Shown piece after piece: positions 26,301 to 31,531 of a stretch of 35,002 nucleotides of DNA. A program made the position numbers and the translations under genes. The DNA is from Bacteroidales bacterium (GTDB taxonomy: Bacteria > Bacteroidota > Bacteroidia > Bacteroidales > UBA1715), in the NCBI GenBank assembly GCA_024402335.1, contig JAKSTZ010000023.1:1-35002 (forward strand). Reading direction: 5' to 3'. How positions within the stretch are numbered: the first letter of the stretch is position 1; each line of letters opens with the position of its first letter. Under the pieces are notes generated by a model. The model worked only from the letters and a program-made list of their open reading frames with translations. It searched no databases and was not told the DNA's origin.

Positions 26301-26889
26301 ATTGGAAAACGAAATAGCTTCGGCTCAAGAAATTTATAAGAATGCAACAGAACAATCGATAATTGATACAAAAACGCAAGTCCTTAATGCTGCCGTTCAG
26401 GCATTCTTGTCATCTGTAAATCCTATCACTGTTGACTTTGCAGAATTATCAACATTGGTTGCCGAAGCAACTGAGTTGTTAAGTACAACAAGTGTGGGCG
26501 AAAATAGTGGTCAATATGGCTTGTTGGAATGCATGGAATTGTCTCGTGCAAAACAGACAGCAGAACGTATGATTTCAGACAACAAAGTGACTCAAAAAGA
26601 AGTGAATAAACAGGTTATAATCTTACAAAATGCAATTAATGCTTATCGTGCTTCACAAATATTAGCGGCAGATGTGGTTGACGCTGTGTCTATTCAACTC
26701 TATACGAAATCTCATGTTGTTGTGGTTGAAAATGCAAATGATGCGATTGCAGTATATGATATTAATGGACGTTTGATAAGTCTATTAGATAAAGAGTCTG
26801 CAGGTGATTATGCTGAAATTAATATTGTAAAAGATGGTGTATATATTGTAAAAGTTGGTACTATTGCACAACAAATTATGATACAATAA
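17335..26889 (+). CDS. Giant multicatalytic hemicellulase/cellulase: polysaccharide deacetylase + GH8 + GH26 + GH44 with CBMs, InlB and FIVAR-like repeats and T9SS-type tail
   Basis: The 3184-aa product has a signal peptide (1-21, ending SQAFA). Domains in order: NodB-type deacetylase (about 35-252), CBM4/9-like sandwich (355-503), GH8 of the Rex/oligoxylanase kind (521-935), two InlB-type repeats (983-1102), CBM35/CBM6-like (1107-1226), GH26 (1230-1567), InlB-FIVAR-InlB (1575-1768), GH44 (1772-2286), and five InlB copies of which the last four alternate with FIVAR-like repeats (2291-2873). Three longer FIVAR-like repeats follow (2875-3110), then a T9SS-type C-terminal domain (3116-3184, 'IAVYDINGRLI', 'DGVYIVKVG'). 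All four catalytic domains keep their key residues (see the domain entries). Together they could deacetylate and cut acetyl-xylan/xylo-oligosaccharides, beta-mannan and xyloglucan/beta-glucan at the cell surface. The frame is unbroken over 9.5 kb. The stop overlaps the panE start by one base. Substrates are inferred from families. Confidence 0.93.
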   Translation: MRKNGLFSLLIAFFIASQAFAQSIATGYTVGTWSGFRTAAATFTFDDDAPSHISVVAPEFDSRGYNATFNVVVNWMNQANQWTAFQKLAAKGHEIASHTVTHSENTPSSELSSSKTTINQKITGQDCNTIAYPYCNVPSDAAALAANYIGGRICDGQVMGKTPSDYFRISAITTGSEAGFASASNFTSSMQSAISKGGWVVFLTHGITGETNGNATYSPTPISAITGALDWAKENDSKVWVATFRDAILYAKERDALSLSEKTVSSTSYQLTASVNISSTVVTYDYPITVRRVMPASWKNIAVATGGKDIEVKTVTVGSTVYAQFDVVPGKTYSLEDRASEYTKEGPAVAETTLLNLLENGEFDEGTSYWDTQVGGDAKCTLTATTTAGMSGANAIQLCPNGNYGTENWHIQMYQNVELEGDVEYTLSFSAKASTARKLYVMVQKIAADYDTYLYKEYDLTTTAQNFEETLLTPSDVALDSKVTFCIGGSDGCVTIDNVFFGTEKSSNPGGGDEGGDKPSYSVDVTGDISQYFVDKAYIGPSCDVLPGEEVTSGAYYTGEYTNLFVKYLGKTEAQVQAKMKSVWDHFYTPGGANTVYYEVGSDMAYIYDTGNQDVRTEGQSYGLMICVQMGDREKFDRLWRWAKKYMQYKAGDAREGLFAWQCETNGTIKGASSAPDGEMYFLTALFFASHRWGNDGDINYEEEAQYLAKCLLNKKGRGNGQVSPLFNQSNYLVTFGETSYDFSDPSYNLPGFLELWARWVNTNTSFWEKTPKAARDLLYNSAHKITGLYPDYCNFDGSGYYPNWAGYNTSIYKYDAIRCPMNVGMDYHWFAADSRQETMMYNILNFFKNDKYTHAYFNVDGTGADGYYSEGQKGGNGVGVFALTAGNEALAKENLQKLWDVTPPSGQWRYYNGMVYMLSMLHATGNFRIFKPTPEVVEENLTGPAPIEFDGVEYSKDTTFKKLVDCKIYDVTITIEESSSSFNVIFEDYDGTELKTEVVESGASATAPDEPTRIGYTFKEWDTDFSNVTEDLTVKAVYEINTYTVTFVDFDGTTIDEQTIEYGSDAVAPTEPTREGYDFDGWDVAFTSITKDLTVTATYTEKVAQTTLKYEAENATGSGTTTANSSAASGGKYVKMQSGDLTFNVNVEKAGVYDITVAYSLTEDYKAQNLVVNGVQAGTLAFDKSGSTNPTFATIVAAAALEAGANTIAITKSWGWVDIDYIELSTHESVRFNIDANPVVANPTSGAVELYDFLKKNFGKKTISGVMTLDMPSNNSFKGQYDVSYIHDKSGKYTALVGFDFMQSVGKGTDWATNYTKTMIDITKELWNEGGIPYYTWHWRDPTKNSSSFNTSEVSFSLKDAFTDASCTKWNTNSTLYKGIIADLDVVAKHLLDLQEAGVAVLWRPLHEASGKWFWWGAQGAQPYKQLYYLLFDKLTNEYGLHNLIWVWNTDGTDADWYPGDNYVDIAGRDFYYQAPNTYNHSSLVTEFEAVAKVVDGKKIVTLAECGAVPYPQNMEDDGAMWSWFMPWYDEGTTKYVSSNDHNKASDWDLIMNDERVITLEDMPGWGSVVETPKYTVTFVDYDGTVLDEQTIEEGESAVAPEEPTREGYIFSAWEGSYENVTKDVVITATYTAKDKADYTALNKAIADVEALETVGYTAATVKSLQDALAAAKAVDTDLFAEDQSIVDDATKALTDAMSALAVQTFTVTFVDYDGSTIDEQTVEYAQSAIAPKNPVREGYTFSEWDVDFTNVSADITVKATYTKNQEETPSTEVTVLIDANKDNKAISPYLYAMNGMLNKEDDKVRAVEAGIRLTRENSGNNSTCYNWRLKLTTHPDWYNNVEAEDWDAKAQTLATDFPNIQGMFGFQLLGYAATTREFNFPDWEYNKSQRWEGCSKNFCGNGSTKGDFKFTEGDVTLYSKPWPADSTVGILNHWSNDLKLDMSQFVYWDMDNEPEIWGGTHDAFVSYNQDMFERIMTNYFAVAKKVRQINPNIKLCGPVAANEWSWYVPGNIQPTYNGKSYNWLEYFILRCAEEEKATGVKMIDVFDLHFYPNDTDHADILQTHRALYDTEFDYPKANGVKKVSGKWDNSITKEMVIPRCQEWIDKYFGEGYDVTFGVSEYGVSEVSSNSAMIYALSYASMMGEGARNGMEFFIPWYWRTGMWETVHMFGRYAKDVNVAASSSNEAMISAYTSVSSAKDSMTVIVVNRDPSNALTVNSTITNFDIEDGEYDVYVLSNLPDGTETFKSHTDNALVLQKAVVADGVMSVTVPAYSISAVILAAPEKEEKEFTVTFVADEQIIETQTVTEGKSAKAPEEPVKTGYEFVEWDTDFTNVVEDLTVTAVFKIKTFTVTFVDYDGTTIDEQTIDYGQSAIAPKDPIREGYVFSAWEGSYENVTEDVVITATYTEKDKADYTALNKAIADAEALETVSFTTETIKALQDALTAAKAVDTDLLAEDQTIVDAATKALTDAMANLSVQTFTVTFVDYDGSTIDEQTIDYGQSAIAPKDPAREGYTFSGWIGDFESVTADVTIEASYTEKGKADYTALNNAIVRAESVKTESYTSATVAVLLNALTAAKAVDKNLLEEEQSVVDAATKALNDAMDALAVQVFTVTFVDYDGSTIDKQTVEYGENAKAPADPTREGFVFAGWDGSYETVTADATITATYTAKTKADYTALNNAIAEAEVIETSGYTPATVSKLQSALNSAMSVDKNLYAEDQAVIDVATKALTNAINALTVQTFTVTFVDFNGKTIDEQTVVYGESAIEPSKNPVREGYEFVGWIGSYENVTADVTIQANYVEKPKANYAELDKAIASATGLKESLYSSDSWKEVQSALENAQSIDRKLLEESQTIVDAAALALNNAMADLVVVDRTVLAGTISKANLMANNASEGYNRGQYPIGSKATLAEAIAKANTVYEKVSVSQSELDKANAELLAAMEQFKASIITADKSFLAMAISNATTALAKADGNTGSGSGQYPLVAVTTLENEIASAQEIYKNATEQSIIDTKTQVLNAAVQAFLSSVNPITVDFAELSTLVAEATELLSTTSVGENSGQYGLLECMELSRAKQTAERMISDNKVTQKEVNKQVIILQNAINAYRASQILAADVVDAVSIQLYTKSHVVVVENANDAIAVYDINGRLISLLDKESAGDYAEINIVKDGVYIVKVGTIAQQIMIQ
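17437..18090 (+). other. Polysaccharide deacetylase (NodB/CE4-like) domain of the megaenzyme
   Basis: The metal and base motif FTFDDDAPSH supplies Asp46-Asp48 (family TFDDG). SHTVTH gives His98 and His102 (family H[ST]xxH). IAYPYCNVP corresponds to motif 3, ALDWAKEN to the D-W motif and VFLTHG with His205 to the last His motif. Retention of these residues suggests an active metal-dependent deacetylase, plausibly acting on acetylated xylan or mannan given the partners. Confidence 0.8.
18397..18843 (+). other. CBM4/9-like carbohydrate-binding domain
   Basis: A sandwich begins 'LLENGEFDEGTSYW' and ends 'VTIDNVFFG', the usual opening and closing strands of CBM4_9-type modules, with 'YTLSFSAKAS' in the middle. 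It lies between the deacetylase and GH8. Confidence 0.65.
18895..20139 (+). other. GH8 domain, Rex/oligoxylanase-like
   Basis: TEGQSYGLM supplies the acid Glu618, and SSAPDGEMYFLTALFFASHRWG carries Asp677. The PDGE-YF-TALFFA-HRWG pattern is that of reducing-end xylose-releasing exo-oligoxylanases and related GH8 xylanases, unlike the ATDAD form in the three tandem GH8 genes. Asp816 in KYDAIRCPMNVGMDY aligns with the WDACRxPWR segment of the others. Confidence 0.82.
20281..20640 (+). repeat. Two InlB-type repeats between GH8 and CBM35
   Basis: Two copies of about 60 aa have the form 'VxFxDxDGTxxxxxxVExGxxAxAPxEPTRxGYxFxxWD...LTVxAxY'. They belong to the Listeria-Bacteroides (InlB B-type) beta-repeat group and act as a linker here. 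Confidence 0.8.
20653..21012 (+). other. CBM35/CBM6-like domain
   Basis: 'LKYEAENATGSG...SGGKYVKM' opens and 'GWVDIDYIELS' closes the module, the hallmark ends of CBM6/35 sandwiches. It directly precedes GH26, a pairing often seen with mannanases. Confidence 0.78.
21022..22035 (+). other. GH26 endo-beta-1,4-mannanase-type domain
   Basis: WRPLHEASGKWFWWG gives the acid/base Glu1409 and VTLAECGAVP the nucleophile Glu1506. 'IPYYTWHWRDP' and 'DWYPGDNYVDIAGRDFYY' are further GH26 landmarks. Beta-mannan or glucomannan is the likeliest substrate. Confidence 0.9.
22058..22636 (+). repeat. InlB-FIVAR-InlB linker between GH26 and GH44
   Basis: InlB-type repeats start at about 22058 and 22450, with one FIVAR-like helical repeat (KADYTALNKAIADVEALE...) between them. 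This is the same composite unit as the array downstream of GH44, which suggests copying within the gene. Confidence 0.78.
22648..24192 (+). other. GH44 endoglucanase/xyloglucanase-type domain
   Basis: 'AISPYLYAMNGM' opens the barrel, YWDMDNEPEIWGGTH gives the acid/base Glu1955, DLHFYP follows, and FGVSEYGVS gives the nucleophile Glu2122. A C-terminal beta-domain ends 'VPAYSISAVILAA'. GH44 enzymes cut cellulose-like glucans, xyloglucan and glucomannan. Confidence 0.87.
24205..25953 (+). repeat. Alternating InlB/FIVAR super-repeat array downstream of GH44
   Basis: InlB-type copies begin near 24205, 24382, 24772, 25165 and 25558. Each of the last four is followed by a FIVAR-like helical copy beginning (K/N)ADYTALN or similar. 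The spacing of 390-393 bp (about 131 aa) is nearly constant. Nucleotide similarity between units is high, especially over the segment encoding VTFVDYDGSTIDEQT. Confidence 0.82.
25954..26664 (+). repeat. Three GH8-type FIVAR-like repeats before the C-terminal domain
   Basis: Three copies of about 77-80 aa contain RGQYPIGS, SGQYPLVA and SGQYGLLE at equivalent positions. They match the GQYPQSA/GQYSATS repeats of the three GH8 proteins rather than the shorter KADYTALN type. Confidence 0.75.
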
Positions 26890-27803
26890 TGGCACTTTCG
26901 TATGCAATAATCGGTACTGGTGGTATCGGTGGATATTATGGTGGATGTCTTGCCAAATTTGGCAAAGACGTCCACTTTCTTTTTCATTCCGACTATGAGT
27001 TTGTAAAACAATATGGTTTGCAGGTTGATTCGGTTCGTGGTGATTTTCATCTGCAATCGGTACAAGCGTATGGCAATTCAAGTGAGATGCCGAAATGTGA
27101 TGTTGTTTTGGTTTGTATGAAAACTACCAACAATCATTTGCTTAAAGCTATATTGTCTTCTATCGTGCATGCAAATTCGGTGGTTGTTCTTATTCAGAAT
27201 GGGCTTGGTATAGAAAAACAACTGGCAGATGAAATGCCTGGCGTATCTATTGTTGGCGCCACTGCTTTTATCTGTACTACGAAAATTGGTCCCGGACACG
27301 TACATCATGCGGAATATGGTTCACTAACTATGGCAAAGTATTGTGGTGAATGCGAAGCTGTGCTACAACAAATAGCTGCGGATTTTGAAGAGGCTGGTGT
27401 GCAAGTAAACGTAGGTGATGATTTGAATTCCATCCGTTGGAAAAAATTGGTTTGGAATATCCCATATAATGGATTAACTGTGGTTCTGAATGCAGAAACG
27501 GATGACTTGACATTCAATCCTGATACACGTCAGTTAGTGATAGATTTGATGAATGAAGTGGTTGCTGCAGGTAGAGCTTGTGGTGCTAAGATTTCTGATA
27601 CGTTTGTGTCAAAAATGATAGATATGACGGAAAAAATGACGCCGTATTCTCCAAGTATGCGTGTTGACTATGATGCCCATCGTCCTATGGAAATCCAGGC
27701 GATGTACAGCAATCCGATACAAATTGCTTTGCAACATGGTTATGCAATGAAAAAAACGGAAGTCGTTGAAAAACAACTTCGTTTTCTTGCCCAAAAGAGA
27801 TAA
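26889..27803 (+). CDS. panE: 2-Dehydropantoate 2-reductase (ketopantoate reductase)
   Basis: The 304-aa protein opens with the NADPH-binding GTGGIGGYYGG (from residue 9). 'VVLVCMKTTNNH' carries the family K-T near the dinucleotide, and 'VVLIQNGLGIEKQL' is the conserved N-G segment. RWKKLVWNIPYNGLT provides Lys186 at the position of the catalytic lysine, and 'PSMRVDYDAHRPMEIQAM' is the C-terminal substrate motif with the R-P-x-E pattern. The enzyme reduces ketopantoate to pantoate with NADPH in pantothenate/CoA synthesis. The A of TAA, the stop of the 3184-aa gene, is also the first base of its ATG (TAATG), so it is probably translationally coupled to, or at least read through from, that gene. 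No promoter consensus was seen immediately upstream. Confidence 0.92.
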   Translation: MALSYAIIGTGGIGGYYGGCLAKFGKDVHFLFHSDYEFVKQYGLQVDSVRGDFHLQSVQAYGNSSEMPKCDVVLVCMKTTNNHLLKAILSSIVHANSVVVLIQNGLGIEKQLADEMPGVSIVGATAFICTTKIGPGHVHHAEYGSLTMAKYCGECEAVLQQIAADFEEAGVQVNVGDDLNSIRWKKLVWNIPYNGLTVVLNAETDDLTFNPDTRQLVIDLMNEVVAAGRACGAKISDTFVSKMIDMTEKMTPYSPSMRVDYDAHRPMEIQAMYSNPIQIALQHGYAMKKTEVVEKQLRFLAQKR

Positions 27804-27862
27804 ATCAAAAGAAATCTTATGTTTCTTACTCAAAAATCGTTTATTTTGCAAAAAAATCTAAC

Positions 27863-29242
27863 ATGTCACAGATAACATATTTCTCAACAAACCACAAAGC
27901 CGCTGAGGTAACTTTTGGCGAAGCTTTGTTGAAAGGATTGGCTCCAGATAAAGGATTGTTCATGCCTAATGCAATTCCTACATTCACTAAAGATGAATTA
28001 AATGCGTTGAAAGGCAAAGCATATTACGAAATTGCTGCAATCGTGTTCTCTAAGTTCTTAGGCGAGGAAGTGCCAATGGCTGATTTGTTGGCAATGACAA
28101 AGGACGCATATAATTTCGATGTGCCTTTGGAAAATGTAATCGATAGAAAATATGTTATGCGTCTTGACCAAGGTCCAACTGCTTCATTTAAAGATTTCGC
28201 AGGTAGAATGATGGGCCGAATGATGCAATACTTCTTGAAGAAACAGAATGTAAACAAGTTGATTCTTACTGCAACTTCAGGTGATACAGGTAGTGCAATG
28301 GCACATGCATTCTATGGTTTGAATAATATTCAAATCGCTGTTCTTTTCCCAAAAGATGAGGTTAGCGACCGTCAACGTAAGCAAATGACAACATTACAAA
28401 AGAATGTTCAAATTATTGCTATCGATGGCAAGTTTGATGACGCTCAAGCTATGGTAAAACAGGCGTTTTCTGATCCAGATTTGGCATGTTTGAATTTCAC
28501 AAGTGCGAACTCAATCAATATTGGCCGATTGATTCCTCAAATTGTATATTACGTTTATTCATATACTAAACTTCGTAAACAAGAATCTGATGACTTGGAA
28601 GAAGCAATTTTCTGTATCCCATCAGGAAATTTTGGTGATATGATGGGTTGTGTACTTGCAACAAAAATGGGACTACCTGTAAAGAAGATTTTAGTTGCTA
28701 CAAACGAAAATGATGAATTCACTACATTGATGAATTCTCATAAATATGCGAAAATTGAACCTTCAAGAAACTGCTTGTCCAGTGCTATGAATGTCGGCCA
28801 CCCAAGTAACTTGGCTCGCCTTATTGAATTGTATGGCGGAAATATGGATGAGAAAGGTAACATCCTTAAAGAACCAGATTTTGCCGCAATGGACAAAATG
28901 TTCTATGCTATGAGCGTTACCGATGCGGAAACTCGTGCTACAATAAAACAAGCATGGGATGCATATCATGTAATGTTAGAACCTCATGGTGCTGTTGGAT
29001 GGTATTGTGTAGAACAATATTTAGCAGAAAACGATGTCGATCAAAATCAATTATTGATTTCTTTGGAAACAGCTCATCCTGCTAAGTTCCCAAATGCAAT
29101 TATCGATGCTATCGGTGTTGATCCTGAATTGCCAGAAAGTTTGAGCGGTTTGGAAGGTAAGGAAGAACATTTTGACTCTATCGAAGGTAATTATCCTGCG
29201 TTTAAAGAATATCTTGACAAACGCTATCAATGGAGAAAGTAA
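27863..29242 (+). CDS. thrC: Threonine synthase
   Basis: The 459-aa PLP enzyme of the long threonine synthase class has 'GLAPDKGLFMP' near the N-terminus, 'GPTASFKDFAGR' with Lys110 as the PLP Schiff-base lysine, 'TATSGDTGSAMAHAF' binding the phosphate, 'FPKDEVSDRQRKQM' and 'IPSGNFGDMMG'. It converts O-phospho-L-homoserine to threonine. It starts 59 bp after panE and overlaps ruvC by 13 bp. A near-match TATTTTG sits at 27842-27848, one base short of the -7 consensus, so an own promoter is possible but unproven. Confidence 0.96.
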   Translation: MSQITYFSTNHKAAEVTFGEALLKGLAPDKGLFMPNAIPTFTKDELNALKGKAYYEIAAIVFSKFLGEEVPMADLLAMTKDAYNFDVPLENVIDRKYVMRLDQGPTASFKDFAGRMMGRMMQYFLKKQNVNKLILTATSGDTGSAMAHAFYGLNNIQIAVLFPKDEVSDRQRKQMTTLQKNVQIIAIDGKFDDAQAMVKQAFSDPDLACLNFTSANSINIGRLIPQIVYYVYSYTKLRKQESDDLEEAIFCIPSGNFGDMMGCVLATKMGLPVKKILVATNENDEFTTLMNSHKYAKIEPSRNCLSSAMNVGHPSNLARLIELYGGNMDEKGNILKEPDFAAMDKMFYAMSVTDAETRATIKQAWDAYHVMLEPHGAVGWYCVEQYLAENDVDQNQLLISLETAHPAKFPNAIIDAIGVDPELPESLSGLEGKEEHFDSIEGNYPAFKEYLDKRYQWRK

Positions 29243-29820
29243 TTCTCGGCATTGACCCAGGAACGAATGTGCTTGGGTATGGTTTGCTGAAAGTTGAAGG
29301 TAACAAACTGTCTGTTATAGATTTAGGTGTTGTTGAATTACAAAAAATCAATGACACCTATGTGAAGTTACAGAAGATTTATCAAGTACTTACAGAGGTT
29401 GTTGAGAAATATTGTCCGGATGAAATGGCTTTGGAAGCGCCATTCTTCGGAAAGAATGTGCAATCAATGTTAAAATTGGGTCGGGCACAAGGAGTGGCTA
29501 TGGCTGTCGGTTTACAACGTGATTTGGTAATTCATGAATATGCGCCACGAAAAATCAAGATGGCTATCACGGGTAATGGAGCTGCTTCTAAGGAACAAGT
29601 TGATGCAATTTTATCGAAAATGATGACGTATGAGCATCAAAAGTATTTGGATGCAACCGATGCGTTAGCAGTAGCGGTTTGTCATTATTATCAGATATCC
29701 AAGCCGCAGATTCCTGAATCTGAATCCAAGACAAAAGCAAAAACGCCACGAAAGACAAAACAAACATGGGCACAGTTTATCGCTCAGAATAGTGATAGAA
29801 TTGTCGGTGGAGGTAAATAG
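29230..29820 (+). CDS. ruvC: Crossover junction endodeoxyribonuclease RuvC
   Basis: The 196-aa protein starts MEKVILGIDPGTNVLGYG, where Asp9 is the first metal-binding acid. 'ALEAPFFGKNVQSMLKLGRAQG' supplies Glu69 and 'YAPRKIKMAITGNGAASKEQV' is the DNA-contacting loop. DATDALAVAVCHYY supplies the last two acids (Asp141, Asp144). RuvC cuts Holliday junctions symmetrically in the RuvABC complex. The ATG lies inside the thrC 3' end in another frame (13-bp overlap), so the two are co-transcribed. About 40 basic residues at the C-terminus (SKTKAKTPRKTKQTW) form an extra tail beyond the usual end. Confidence 0.95.
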   Translation: MEKVILGIDPGTNVLGYGLLKVEGNKLSVIDLGVVELQKINDTYVKLQKIYQVLTEVVEKYCPDEMALEAPFFGKNVQSMLKLGRAQGVAMAVGLQRDLVIHEYAPRKIKMAITGNGAASKEQVDAILSKMMTYEHQKYLDATDALAVAVCHYYQISKPQIPESESKTKAKTPRKTKQTWAQFIAQNSDRIVGGGK

Positions 29821-29875
29821 ATATAAATAACAATATTTTCGCCCTGATATTTCTCCTTTTCGGTAAGTTTGTTTG

Positions 29876-29888
29876 TCATGTGACATGA
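29876..29888. promoter_or_regulatory. Candidate operator: 13-bp inverted repeat upstream of GH43
   Basis: TCATGT-G-ACATGA is a perfect 6+6 inverted repeat with a 1-bp centre, about 25 bp upstream of the -7 element. It has no T run, so it is not a terminator. It lies where a regulator could cover the -33 region. Confidence 0.35.
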
Positions 29889-29906
29889 AAAGTGTTGTAG
29901 TTTTTA

Positions 29907-29914
29907 TATCTTTG
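29907..29914 (+). promoter_or_regulatory. -7 element for the GH43 gene
   Basis: TATCTTTG is an exact TAnnTTTG, 19 bp before the ATG at 29934. The expected -33 TTTG is missing; the inverted repeat occupies that region, which would fit an activator-dependent promoter. Confidence 0.6.
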
Positions 29915-29933
29915 ATACAAACTATTTTACACT

Positions 29934-31406
29934 ATGCAGCAAAAACAAATTTTCAATCCATTTTTACCATTACATGAACATGTTCCTGATGGTGAACCTC
30001 ATGTGTTTGGTGATCGAGTTTATTTATTTGGTTCTCACGATAAAGAAGGTGGCGAAACATTTTGTATGCTCGATTATGTGTCGTATTCCGCATCAATCTA
30101 TGACTTAAAGAATTGGCGCTACGAGGGCGTTATCTACAAGGCAAAACAAGATCCTGATTATGCAAATCGTAAGTATATGTATGCTCCAGACGTTGTTCGT
30201 GGCAATGATGGAAAATATTATTTATACTATTGCATGTCTGGTGATTTCGGTGTTGGTGGCTATCATGGACCGATTAGTGTAGCAGTTTGTGATGAACCAG
30301 CTGGTGAATATCAATATCTTGGTTTTGTAAAGAATCCTGATGGTTCGCCATTGTTGGATTATGTTCCTTTTGATCCAGCAGTAATGAACGATAATGGCGT
30401 GATTCGTTTGTATTATGGAACTCAGTATTCGTATGAGGAAGATAATGATATGGAGCATATACCTTGTGAAGCGGGAATGTTTAACAAACCTTTGGAAGTT
30501 ATTTTGGAAATGGCAAAAAAGGAGAGTGTGATGGGACCGGTTATGGCTGTCTTGGAAGATGATATGCTCACAGTAAAGGTCGCTCCAAAACATATTATTC
30601 CTTACAAGGTAAAAGGAACATCGTTTGAGGAACATCCATTCTTCGAAGCTTGTTCGATTCGTAAGGTTGCAGACACGTACTACTTTGTATATTCTTCGAA
30701 ACAAAACCATGAACTATGTTATGCGACAAGTAAATTGCCAAATACAGGTTTTGTTTTTGGAGGAACTATTGTTTCGAATGGTGATGTAGGATTAAATGGT
30801 AGAACTGAAGCAGATCGTTTGAATATGACAGGAACCACTCACGGAAGCATCGAAAACATTAATGGCAAATGGTTCGTTTTCTATCATAGATTGACTCATC
30901 GTTCGGATTATAGCCGTCAAGCATGTGCTGAGTCAGTACAAATCTTAGAAGATGGTTCAATTCCGCAAGTAGAAATTACATCATGTGGATTGAATGAAGG
31001 TCCGCTTGTGGCTGCTGGTACATATCCAGCTACAATTGCATGTAATATAACTAATGGACACATGCCTCATGGATCAAATAAAATCTATTCCGAAGCATTT
31101 CCAAATGTGAACAATGAAGGAGAAGATAGATTTATTCATCAGATTTCTGATAATACTCTGATAGGTTACAAGTATTTTGATTTTGCAAATACAAAAAAAC
31201 TTCAGCTTTTGTACCGTGGTACAGGAAAAGGTTCTTTTGTGGTAAGACAGGAAATGAATGGTCCGGTGTTGGCACAAATAGATTTGTCGGAAACAAATAC
31301 ATGGAAATCTGCAGAAGTTGCCGTTCCATTCGCAAATGGTAAACAAGCATTATATCTTTTCTTTAAAGGAACAGGTATGTATGACTTAAAAGAAATTGGT
31401 TTCTAA
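29934..31406 (+). CDS. Cytoplasmic GH43-family glycosidase (xylosidase/arabinofuranosidase type) with C-terminal CBM6-like domain
   Basis: The 490-aa protein has no signal peptide. The five-bladed propeller motifs are present: HVPDGEPHVFGDRVYLFGSHD with base Asp19, then 'YAPDVVRGNDGKYYLYYC', 'VPFDPAVMND' with Asp147, and 'HPFFEACSIRKVADTYYFVYSS' with acid Glu238. Residues about 395-490 form a sandwich resembling CBM6-type tails of intracellular GH43 enzymes (YKYFDFANTKKLQLLYRG...LYLFFKGTGMYDLKEIGF). GH43 removes xylose or arabinose from the non-reducing end of oligosaccharides, so it could process oligomers released outside by the GH8 enzymes. It has its own promoter and a strong terminator. 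Confidence 0.9.
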   Translation: MQQKQIFNPFLPLHEHVPDGEPHVFGDRVYLFGSHDKEGGETFCMLDYVSYSASIYDLKNWRYEGVIYKAKQDPDYANRKYMYAPDVVRGNDGKYYLYYCMSGDFGVGGYHGPISVAVCDEPAGEYQYLGFVKNPDGSPLLDYVPFDPAVMNDNGVIRLYYGTQYSYEEDNDMEHIPCEAGMFNKPLEVILEMAKKESVMGPVMAVLEDDMLTVKVAPKHIIPYKVKGTSFEEHPFFEACSIRKVADTYYFVYSSKQNHELCYATSKLPNTGFVFGGTIVSNGDVGLNGRTEADRLNMTGTTHGSIENINGKWFVFYHRLTHRSDYSRQACAESVQILEDGSIPQVEITSCGLNEGPLVAAGTYPATIACNITNGHMPHGSNKIYSEAFPNVNNEGEDRFIHQISDNTLIGYKYFDFANTKKLQLLYRGTGKGSFVVRQEMNGPVLAQIDLSETNTWKSAEVAVPFANGKQALYLFFKGTGMYDLKEIGF

Positions 31407-31434
31407 ATAATAATTTTGACTATAGAAAAAAATG

Positions 31435-31464
31435 AAGAGGCATTCCATGGAATGCCTCTTTTTT
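31435..31464 (+). terminator. Perfect-palindrome terminator after GH43
   Basis: Bases 31435-31460 are a perfect 26-bp palindrome (arms AAGAGGCATTCCA / TGGAATGCCTCTT) running into a T stretch. It may act in both directions, since A residues precede it. Confidence 0.88.
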
Positions 31465-31531
31465 GTTTGAACATCATTTATCCGATAAGATATTGAAATA
31501 TATCTGTTTACTATACTACTTAGTGTTATAG

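Noticed and set aside
17335..26889. Cellulosome-type dockerin or cohesin
   Set aside because: No paired Ca-binding dockerin motif (DxNxDGxxNxxD) was found in any of the enzymes. The FIVAR-like and InlB repeats do not resemble cohesins, and export by a T9SS-type tail explains surface display.
29876..29888. Palindrome as a terminator for ruvC
   Set aside because: It has a one-base centre and no T run on either strand; it lies at the next promoter instead.
30222..30710. 162-aa minus-strand frame opposite GH43
   Set aside because: The GH43 frame has all catalytic motifs across this region; the antisense protein is Ile/Arg/Phe-rich and unrecognisable.
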